This document shows, piece after piece, positions 18,074-21,946 of a DNA stretch of 21,946 nt; the first letter of the stretch is position 1, and each line of letters starts with the position of its first letter. Position numbers and translations under genes: made by a program. This DNA is from a virus, in IMG/VR virus record IMGVR_UViG_3300030406_003111, positions 1-21,946 of that record; one strand, 5' to 3'. The notes beneath the pieces were generated by a model. That model was not told where the DNA came from. It saw nothing but the letters and a program-made list of their open reading frames with translations, and did no database searches.

Positions 18074-18351
18074 GCCTTCTTCTTTCTTCCCTTCTTAGGA
18101 GTCAGGATGTTTCTAGCAGTCTGACAACAATAGCGAATCTTCTGAGTTGACTCTAACTTCCAAAAGGAGTCTCTCTCCAATCCGAACTTATCCTCGATAT
18201 GACAACACAACTCATACCTGCTCATCTTAGCAAAGTCATCGTCAATCTCCAAACCTAGAACTGGCCCTTCGGGATGGTCTAGTTTCTTATCCAACCAAAC
18301 ATAGGTATGGCCCATGAAGGAAATCAATTTTCTAATCAGCCACTGTTTCAT
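18070..18351 (-). CDS. Small basic protein of unknown function, 93 aa
   Basis: I do not recognise this family. The N-terminus (MKQWLIRKLISFMGHTYVWL) is amphipathic or hydrophobic and could touch a membrane. An acidic centre (LEIDDDF) follows. Two Cys-Cys pairs (C49-C50-H51 and C75-C76) could bind a metal. The last residues (PKKGRKKKA) are strongly basic. The ATG is in a 4-nt ATGA overlap with the 104-aa gene upstream, so the two are very likely co-translated. The TAG stop overlaps the TAA of the convergent late operon. The A-rich codons of the basic tail also make a pyrimidine-rich tract (about 18075-18098) on the plus strand, just past the late operon's end. Nucleic-acid or DNA-packaging contact is only a guess. 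Confidence 0.7.
   Translation of the reverse strand: MKQWLIRKLISFMGHTYVWLDKKLDHPEGPVLGLEIDDDFAKMSRYELCCHIEDKFGLERDSFWKLESTQKIRYCCQTARNILTPKKGRKKKA
18075..18098 (+). terminator. Possible late-operon terminator (pyrimidine tract)
   Basis: Directly after the late operon's stop the plus strand runs through a TTCTTCTTTCTT-type tract. Archaeal termination favours T-rich non-template tracts, so this may end late transcription. No run longer than TTT is present and the tract is also explained by Lys codons on the other strand, so the call is weak. Confidence 0.2.
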
Positions 18352-18662
18352 TTCTTAGCCTCCGTCTTCTTCTTCTGCTGCTCGATGAACTTCCTGTATA
18401 TGGCTGCCTCCTTAGTCTTACCCATTTCTCTTGCTCTTTGCTCCATTGCTATTGCAGCCTGAGTCTTATGTGCGTGGCTTCTATCGCTTCTTCTTATCTT
18501 GGCTACTGATTTTCTAGATGTCTCCTCATCCTTGAATCCTAATCCGTGAATAGTTCCCTTTGGATTCTCATCAGTATACAAATCAGAATGCTTCTTTGAG
18601 TTTCTTCTTTGTCCCTTCTTTCTTGGAATACGAGGTGCTTTCACTGTGTCAAACCAACTCAT
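18348..18662 (-). CDS. Small highly basic protein, 104 aa, unknown function (start corrected to internal ATG)
   Basis: I set the start at the ATG at 18662 (MSWFDTVKAPRIPRKKGQRR) rather than the in-frame ATG ten codons upstream at 18692. The 18662 start forms an exact ATGA overlap with the stop of the preceding 35-aa gene, the same arrangement as its own 3' junction. Residues 5-25 are very basic. Residues 36-63 (KGTIHGLGFKDEETSRKSVA and KIRRS) resemble the short 'GLGFkdeetArksI..I' module found in small viral proteins of unknown function. Residues 64-98 (HAHKTQAAIAMEQRAREMG, then KEAAIYRKFIEQQKKK) are predicted helical and Lys/Arg-rich. Nucleic-acid binding is plausible from charge alone. No catalytic motif is visible. 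Confidence 0.72.
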   Translation of the reverse strand: MSWFDTVKAPRIPRKKGQRRNSKKHSDLYTDENPKGTIHGLGFKDEETSRKSVAKIRRSDRSHAHKTQAAIAMEQRAREMGKTKEAAIYRKFIEQQKKKTEAKK

Positions 18663-18766
18663 ACATACGCCCCGCAATAAGTGCAGAAGCATCCTTGTCT
18701 TGAAAACACGATTGGTCTAATCCATTCACAAGTGATACATACGCCTAAGTCGAACTCACTTTTCAT
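18659..18766 (-). CDS. Zinc-finger microprotein, 35 aa
   Basis: A 35-aa ORF found by manual translation. Five Cys residues in 35 form a probable zinc site: C10-x2-C13 (VCITCEW) and C28-x2-C31 (CFCTYCGAYV), with an extra C26. The knuckle spacing and the short aromatic-rich ending are typical of zinc ribbons. The start ATG overlaps the stop of an 18-aa ORF (ATGA) and its own TGA overlaps the start of the 104-aa gene (ATGA), so it sits inside a chain of coupled genes. A GGAGTAGGT stretch 7-15 nt upstream could serve as a weak SD. A role in transcription control or protein-protein contact is possible but not shown. Confidence 0.6.
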   Translation of the reverse strand: MKSEFDLGVCITCEWIRPIVFSRQGCFCTYCGAYV

Positions 18767-18819
18767 GGTCTGAACCTACTCCAACACCACAGCCCACGAC
18801 ACAGTTCCCATATAATCAT
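18763..18819 (-). CDS. Possible 18-aa bridging microORF
   Basis: The ORF encodes MIIWELCRGLWCWSRFRP. Its ATG overlaps the TGA of the 23-aa ORF and its TGA overlaps the ATG of the 35-aa zinc-finger gene, both as exact 4-nt ATGA. The peptide is Trp/Cys/Arg-rich and short, so it may act only to carry terminating ribosomes to the next start. A second frame in the same place (ATG at 18823, 15 aa) is also open. It is kept because of the double overlap. Confidence as a functional product is low. Confidence 0.3.
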   Translation of the reverse strand: MIIWELCRGLWCWSRFRP

Positions 18820-18887
18820 TCATCATCCCATTCTTTGAACATCTCTTCTAGGCATCGTAGAAACATTGCACTGTTTGATTTACTCAT
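18816..18887 (-). CDS. Possible 23-aa acidic microprotein
   Basis: The ORF encodes MSKSNSAMFLRCLEEMFKEW followed by DDE, which would form one amphipathic helix. GGAGTGGT (the end of the preceding gene) lies 5 nt before the ATG and looks like a Shine-Dalgarno site. The preceding TAA is separated by a single base. The 3' end is in an ATGA overlap. I know no family for it. Support is from SD, coupling and codon use only. Confidence 0.4.
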   Translation of the reverse strand: MSKSNSAMFLRCLEEMFKEWDDE

Positions 18888-18888
18888 T

Positions 18889-19020
18889 TTAACCACTCCA
18901 TTTTAGATATGCTATACCAGCAAAAGTGAGAATCAACATCACTATACCTAACGGCATAAGGTTGATTTCTATTTCAGCGTTTATTACGTCTTTTATTATT
19001 CGGTCATCTACTAGAAGCAT
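18889..19020 (-). CDS. Single-pass membrane microprotein, 43 aa
   Basis: First gene of the left minus-strand operon, found by manual translation. Residues 1-20 are charged (DDRIIKDVINAEIEIN). Residues 21-39 (LMPLGIVMLILTFAGIAYL) form a clear transmembrane helix, and the end is KWSG. The positive C-terminus suggests an N-out/C-in orientation by the positive-inside rule. No Shine-Dalgarno site precedes the ATG, but a TATA-like element is centred about 31 nt upstream, which fits a leaderless mRNA. Possible roles include holin-like, superinfection-exclusion or membrane-anchor activity. None is supported beyond the single TM helix. Confidence 0.55.
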   Translation of the reverse strand: MLLVDDRIIKDVINAEIEINLMPLGIVMLILTFAGIAYLKWSG

Positions 19021-19044
19021 ATAGTTTATTTTCTACACTAGGAG

Positions 19045-19057
19045 GTAAAAATAAATT
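19045..19057 (-). promoter_or_regulatory. Putative archaeal TATA-box promoter for the microgene operon
   Basis: On the minus strand AATTTATTTTTA lies about 26-37 nt before the ATG at 19020. Archaeal TATA boxes are centred about 26 nt before the transcription start, so RNA would begin at or a few bases before the ATG, giving a leaderless transcript. That agrees with the lack of an SD site. It is also downstream of the terminator of the right operon. No clear BRE is visible. Confidence 0.4.
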
Positions 19058-19095
19058 ACGACTTTAAGTGCGCTGCTGTTGCTTGAAAATTGCCC

Positions 19096-19144
19096 AAAAA
19101 AAACCAAAAAAAAGGCGAAGTGGCCTAGTAAAATTAATTACTAG
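19096..19144 (-). terminator. Terminator: inverted repeat followed by two T8 tracts
   Basis: Reading the minus strand there is an inverted repeat (CTAGTAA, 6-nt loop, TTACTAG; 19144-19125) whose loop contains the stop codon of the 45-aa gene. Next come GGCCACTTCGCC, T8 (19113-19106), GG and a second T8 (19103-19096). Repeated oligo-T runs are the hallmark of archaeal factor-independent termination. The element ends the early/replication operon. Confidence 0.7.
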
Positions 19145-19271
19145 ACCACAACGCTTTACATTCTCTGCACTGCCATATGTGCAAAGTCTCAGAAGAACCA
19201 ACTACCTTGCCTTCTATTCTTCTAGGAATAGTTTCCCTAGAACACTGAAAGCAAACTTTAGCGAGTGCCAT
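19134..19271 (-). CDS. Zinc-ribbon microprotein, 45 aa
   Basis: A small gene found by manual translation, last in the early operon. Two CxxC knuckles, C7-F-Q-C10 and C35-R-E-C38, lie 24 residues apart with a basic, Gly-containing hairpin between them (PRRIEGKVVGSSETLHIWQ). This is the classic zinc-ribbon arrangement. It overlaps the end of the 52-aa gene by 14 nt in another frame and has no strong SD, so it is probably translated by coupling. The stop lies inside the terminator hairpin. Small viral zinc ribbons often modulate host or viral transcription. That role is inference here. Confidence 0.7.
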   Translation of the reverse strand: MALAKVCFQCSRETIPRRIEGKVVGSSETLHIWQCRECKALWSSN

Positions 19272-19416
19272 TACGACCACGTTCGTCTTCAATCAAGTTC
19301 TCCATGTATTCTTCAATGCTTGACTCAGTATACTTACTGTTTCCAAACGCAGCGAAGAATAAAAGAGATATGATGATGACGAATATAATCCATCCGAACC
19401 ATTCCCAAGGACTCAT
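19258..19416 (-). CDS. Single-pass membrane microprotein, 52 aa
   Basis: The product starts MSPWEWFGWIIFVIIISLLF. Residues 5-24 are a strong transmembrane helix with Trp residues at the membrane interface, followed by a charged cytoplasmic-type tail (SSIEEYMENLIEDERGRNG). The ATG follows the TAG of the exonuclease gene with no gap. A perfect GGAGGTGA Shine-Dalgarno sequence lies 8 nt upstream, one of the best in the window, so translation is very likely. I know no family. Membrane anchoring of the replication machinery or a lysis or exclusion role are only possibilities. Confidence 0.7.
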   Translation of the reverse strand: MSPWEWFGWIIFVIIISLLFFAAFGNSKYTESSIEEYMENLIEDERGRNGTR

Positions 19417-20010
19417 CTACCACTTCACCTCCAATTCTTTTGCTTTTTCTTCTTCTATGGAAAAACCTTTGACTATATTGTTTTCCTTGCCGTATACCCA
19501 CAAGTCATAGACCAATTCACAATCCTTCAGACAGTAATCTGCTACTTCAGTGTATCTACCTGCTTTCCATACTAGAGGAGCATCAGCACTTTCCATTAAC
19601 TTCTCAGCACCTAATGTGTGATGAACAAGATTGGAAAGGCTGAATCTCTCACCGTATTCCTTATTCAATATCCTGCTAGTATCGATGTATGCTTTCTTAT
19701 CTAGGTATTCCTTGATGCAATAGATGTCCATTGCATTCTTCAGCACAGCCAAATCAAAAGAGACAATGTTATGTCCTAACAATACACCATCGTTCTGTCG
19801 ATGTGCATCCAAGTCAAACTTCAATTCTGATAATGGTTTGACAACCACATTTGATTTGCGTATGGATGATATTGGCTCGTCAATATAGACTGTTCCAGTG
19901 TTTCCATCCCATGTGCATACAGTAGACACTTGAAACATGTGAGTATTACCCCAACCCCCAATTTCATGAGAGTAGTTCTTTGTCTCAATGTCAAGGGCTA
20001 AGACGTTCAC
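19417..20010 (-). CDS. DEDDy-family 3'-5' exonuclease (DnaQ/PolB-exonuclease-like), stand-alone
   Basis: A 197-aa RNase H-fold nuclease expected to remove 3' nucleotides with two metal ions. All DEDD motifs are visible: ExoI D7-x-E9 (LALDIET), ExoII N81/D86 (GHNIVSFDLAVL), and ExoIII Y159-x3-D163 (VADYCLKDCELV), giving the DEDDy subtype used by family-B polymerase proofreading domains. An extra ordered segment has D110 (YIDTSRIL). No polymerase domain follows, so this is a free exonuclease for proofreading in trans, recombination or host-DNA breakdown. The GTG start overlaps the preceding stop (GTGA). Operon position beside an ATPase and an XPF-type nuclease argues for replication or repair. 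The catalytic class is confident, the pathway role inferred. Confidence 0.88.
   Translation of the reverse strand: MNVLALDIETKNYSHEIGGWGNTHMFQVSTVCTWDGNTGTVYIDEPISSIRKSNVVVKPLSELKFDLDAHRQNDGVLLGHNIVSFDLAVLKNAMDIYCIKEYLDKKAYIDTSRILNKEYGERFSLSNLVHHTLGAEKLMESADAPLVWKAGRYTEVADYCLKDCELVYDLWVYGKENNIVKGFSIEEEKAKELEVKW
19425..19432 (-). promoter_or_regulatory. Strong Shine-Dalgarno site for the 52-aa membrane microprotein
   Basis: GGAGGTGA, inside the last codons of the exonuclease gene (encoding LEVK), lies 8 nt before the ATG at 19416. It is the key reason to accept this short gene. Confidence 0.75.
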
Positions 20011-20258
20011 TCGTCACCACTTTCCCCTGTCCAAAGATTTGCAAGTTTCTTAGCCTGAGCCTCTTTTGGATTTGGTGCTTGGATTAGGTTTGGTTTAACC
20101 ATCCATGCAACTAGATGTTCTCCACCACCAACTGTTATCATTGTTGATAGATACCATCCATCGTTCCCATATGTATTCAGGGACTCATTTATCGTTTTTG
20201 GGCCATCACTTACTGGAAACACCAAGAATTGATGTTCGTATGTATCTTTTTTTGTCAT
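20007..20258 (-). CDS. Small DUF4177-like protein, 83 aa
   Basis: Residues 8-55 (EHQFLVFPVSDGPKTINESL, then NTYGNDGWYLSTM and a last strand VAWMVK) follow the DUF4177 pattern: a first strand ('yeykvv'), a helix ending in 'LN.lG.eGWelv', and a closing strand. Such proteins are small alpha-beta folds of unknown biochemical function, common in phages and bacteria. The C-terminus (PKEAQAKKLANLWTGESGDE) is a charged helix. The start is well supported by AGGAGG 7 nt upstream and by the ATGA overlap with the ATPase gene. The end is in a GTGA overlap with the exonuclease. Co-translation with both suggests an accessory role in replication, unproven. Confidence 0.65.
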   Translation of the reverse strand: MTKKDTYEHQFLVFPVSDGPKTINESLNTYGNDGWYLSTMITVGGGEHLVAWMVKPNLIQAPNPKEAQAKKLANLWTGESGDE

Positions 20259-21724
20259 TCTTTTTCCTCCTTACTTTTCATTCTCACATATGCTCGTATG
20301 CCGATTTTCTTGTTATCGAACATATCTGAAATCTCCTTAAACTGTCTGTATATGGTTGCTTGTCCTTTCTTAGTATCTTCCCTTACTTTTCCTAACAATA
20401 GTGCTTTATTCACCCAACCATCATCATCTTCTCTTAGCAACTTAGTGTATGCTGTTCTAAACGCATTAACATTTACTTTCTCATGTAAAGCAGTTGCCTT
20501 CACCTTCAAGGCTACATCAAGCCACGTTACCAGCGATTTATAGCATTGTCGAATGACCGAAGAGGCTTGACGTACATGCCTTTCAGTGACAATGAACCTC
20601 TTTTCTTTGTCTTTGATGTTCGGTGCTTCAGCGATACAACACAGGACTGCGAGCCTAGTCATAGTCTGATTCAGCCTTGTGATGAAGTTGCCAGCAATCT
20701 CAAACACTTCGGGTCTACTGCTAGATACATAGTTTCTCATCTTGTTAGATTCATTCTTTAATGCATCATTAAATCCTCTACCAAATCTAATTGTATGTAG
20801 GGGGTCATTACCTGCATCTTCATATCTCTCCCTGAGAGCATCGTAGATTAAACCAAAGTTGTTAGCATGTTTCTGAATAGGTGCATTCTTTGGTTTGATT
20901 GTTCCTATCTCATCTAGAATCATGTCTCTCAACTCATCCTGTATTTCCTGTGGAACTTCTTGGATGTAGATGAGGGTTCTTTGAATAACACCTTTCTCTG
21001 CAATCACATTTGTTAGTGTCTTAGGAATATATGTTGTTGAGTATAGACTTCTTTGGCTTCTGCACTCAATCATATCTCCTTCCTTTAGTTTCTTTTCTAT
21101 AATCCAGTTCTCTCCCCAAAGAGTGTTCATTAACTTATTCAAGTACATGATAACATTCTCTTTGTGTTGAGACACTTTGAAAACTCCTGAGTATTCAAAC
21201 TCATCATAGGCAATCAATCCACTTCCCTCTAGGCCACCATCGATTTTGACAATCTGTTCTTCCCAAGTAGTGTTTCCTTCTTCATCCTCTACTGCTACTC
21301 GTTCCTTCGTGTTAGAACCTATCAAGGCAGCATCAGTAGCATCGTCCACAGAAAAGACATTGAACTCAGTTCCGTGTTTCGCATTTATCATTCTGAATGA
21401 TTCCCTAGCAACAGGCCCAAAGAAGTTATACAATTCTGTTTTTCCTGTTCCTGATGTCTGCATCCAAATAAATTGTATTCTAGTATCATCTCTTCTAGTA
21501 CCACTTGGTATAACAACCATGTCTTTTGCTAACTGTCCTAAGATAACAAAGAAACCAATTGCTGCTGGTATCTCATTATACTTCGACATGTCTGCTGCAT
21601 CTTTCACATACTGTTCTACTACCTTTGGCAAACTGTTCTTCTTCTCTATCGGAGTGATTACATTCTCACTCAATCCTTCGTAGTATAGTCGGTCTTCATC
21701 ATATTCATCATTTTCATTATTCAT
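20255..21724 (-). CDS. DUF3987-like P-loop ATPase / putative replicative helicase with winged-helix C-terminus
   Basis: A 489-aa ATPase, probably the viral helicase or initiator-like motor. The N-terminal helical region (residues 31-75, LPKVVEQYVKDAADMSKYNE, IGFFVILGQLAKDM) resembles the start of DUF3987 proteins. The P-loop at residues 89-96 is QTSGTGKT, with Gln in place of the first Gly of GxxxxGKT. Walker B is LIAYDE (D174-E175). A candidate sensor lies at about 229-239 (STTYIPKTLTN) and a candidate arginine finger at R249 (GVIQRTLIYIQEVP). Residues 379-400 form a helix like the arm next to archaeal MCM winged helices. Residues about 434-480 (GWVNKALLLGKVREDT ... IYRQFKEISDMFD) look like a winged helix for DNA. 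The start follows the preceding TGA with no gap and has GGTGAT 4 nt upstream. MCM or another AAA+ class remains an alternative. Confidence 0.72.
   Translation of the reverse strand: MNNENDEYDEDRLYYEGLSENVITPIEKKNSLPKVVEQYVKDAADMSKYNEIPAAIGFFVILGQLAKDMVVIPSGTRRDDTRIQFIWMQTSGTGKTELYNFFGPVARESFRMINAKHGTEFNVFSVDDATDAALIGSNTKERVAVEDEEGNTTWEEQIVKIDGGLEGSGLIAYDEFEYSGVFKVSQHKENVIMYLNKLMNTLWGENWIIEKKLKEGDMIECRSQRSLYSTTYIPKTLTNVIAEKGVIQRTLIYIQEVPQEIQDELRDMILDEIGTIKPKNAPIQKHANNFGLIYDALRERYEDAGNDPLHTIRFGRGFNDALKNESNKMRNYVSSSRPEVFEIAGNFITRLNQTMTRLAVLCCIAEAPNIKDKEKRFIVTERHVRQASSVIRQCYKSLVTWLDVALKVKATALHEKVNVNAFRTAYTKLLREDDDGWVNKALLLGKVREDTKKGQATIYRQFKEISDMFDNKKIGIRAYVRMKSKEEKE
20266..20271 (-). promoter_or_regulatory. 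Shine-Dalgarno site for the DUF4177-like gene
   Basis: AGGAGG lies 7 nt before the ATG at 20258, within the end of the ATPase gene, and fixes that start. Confidence 0.7.
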
Positions 21725-21946
21725 TCATATCACCATTTCTTCTTCTTTGTTCAGCACATCGATTACCCTCTTGGCAATCACCTTACCAAAGCCTTCCAGT
21801 TCACATATCTCTTCAACTGATGCTTCTCCTATCTCCATAATAGAGCCGAACTTATCTATCAGGAGTTTCGCTTTCTTCGGGCTTATGCCCTTTATTGTGC
21901 ATAGCACATCTATTCTCAAATCAGTAGTCGCTATACGCTTTCTGAT
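21725..21946 (-). CDS. C-terminus of an XPF/Hef-type structure-specific nuclease (partial, runs off the right edge)
   Basis: The reading frame is open to the window edge, and the TTG at 21919 is not a believable start. The preceding codons continue in frame as IRKRIATTD. Residues after that form a tandem helix-hairpin-helix: the first hairpin in CTIKGISPKKAKLLIDKFGS, the second in ICELEGFGKVIAKRVIDVL. A basic lead-in, 'GIS.k.AklLl..FGSi', and then 'GfGk..AkrV..vl' is the classic C-terminus of XPF, Hef and ERCC4 nucleases, where it binds branched DNA and mediates dimerisation. The ERCC4 catalytic domain (GDXnERKX3D) should lie just outside the window. It heads the visible early operon. XPF/Hef proteins are archaeal and eukaryotic, which is the best host clue here. 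A UvrC- or ligase-type HhH end is the alternative. Confidence 0.72.
   Translation of the reverse strand: MRKRIATTDLRIDVLCTIKGISPKKAKLLIDKFGSIMEIGEASVEEICELEGFGKVIAKRVIDVLNKEEEMVI
21729..21734 (-). promoter_or_regulatory. Shine-Dalgarno site for the ATPase gene
   Basis: GGTGAT lies 4 nt before the ATG at 21724, in the last codons of the nuclease gene. It supports the chosen start. Confidence 0.6.

Noticed and set aside
19040-19047. AGGAGGT on the plus strand looking like a Shine-Dalgarno site
   Set aside because: No ATG, GTG or TTG follows at usable spacing. The next in-frame codons run into the terminator region, and the region is better read as the minus-strand promoter.
18900-19140. tRNA or structured ncRNA in the AT-rich gap
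   Set aside because: No T-arm GTTCRA motif, cloverleaf or CCA end was found. The bases are accounted for by the 43-aa gene, promoter, terminator and zinc ribbon.
19068-19510. Two plus-strand ORFs (101 aa and 81 aa) in the apparent gap
   Set aside because: They are antisense to the zinc-ribbon, membrane microprotein and exonuclease genes. The first begins at a non-ATG codon and crosses the poly-A side of the terminator, giving a Lys-rich artefact.
20105-21683. Plus-strand ORFs opposite the DUF4177-like protein and the ATPase
   Set aside because: They lie antisense to a well-supported operon with conserved ATPase motifs, with no SD or recognisable domain.
21725-21919. Complete 64-aa HhH protein starting at TTG 21919
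   Set aside because: The frame stays open to the window edge and the upstream codons fit the basic lead-in of XPF/Hef nucleases, so the TTG is most likely internal.

Overview
The window looks like part of a tailed-virus (Caudoviricetes) genome, or a provirus, whose host is probably a marine archaeon such as a Poseidoniales (MGII) or Nitrososphaerota member. Host assignment is inference. It rests on the C-terminal tandem helix-hairpin-helix of an XPF/Hef-type nuclease at the right edge, an archaeal-style double oligo-T terminator, a TATA-like element about 30 nt before a gene with no ribosome binding site, and coding sequence rich in AGA/AGG Arg and ATA Ile codons. Many Shine-Dalgarno sites match GGAGGTGAT, but bacteria use these too, so they do not discriminate. 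No integrase, capsid, terminase, polymerase, tRNA or CRISPR array is visible.

Left 18 kb, plus strand: a late tail-tip operon of six genes. In order these are a LamG-tipped repeat adhesin (5' end possibly outside the window), a 2057-aa baseplate-hub-like protein with about 1150 inserted residues, a 111-aa tail-collar-like protein, a 2093-aa fibre, a 948-aa second fibre, and a 114-aa tail-fibre assembly chaperone. The first four junctions are TAATG (stop and start share one base). The fifth has a 9-nt gap carrying an 8-base Shine-Dalgarno match. The second fibre shares four collinear modules with the distal half of the first but ends in a different tip, as expected for a tandem duplication with receptor-binding diversification.

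Right 3.9 kb, minus strand: two operons read leftward toward the late operon. The right one (edge to about 19.1 kb) is an early/replication operon: XPF/Hef-like nuclease C-terminus, DUF3987-like ATPase with a winged-helix tail, DUF4177-like small protein, stand-alone DEDDy 3'-5' exonuclease, a 52-aa membrane microprotein and a 45-aa zinc ribbon. It ends at an inverted repeat plus two T8 tracts. The left one (19.02 to 18.07 kb) is a cluster of microgenes. It starts at a probable leaderless promoter with a 43-aa membrane protein, then runs through 23-, 18-, 35- (zinc-finger), 104- and 93-aa ORFs, nearly all joined by 4-nt ATGA overlaps. Its last stop codon overlaps the stop of the convergent late operon.

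Several of these microgenes are below usual ORF-calling length. They were found by translating the minus strand between 18.66 and 19.42 kb by hand. The compact, stop-start-coupled cluster of metal-binding and membrane microproteins at the early/late boundary is the least explained and most interesting part of the window.
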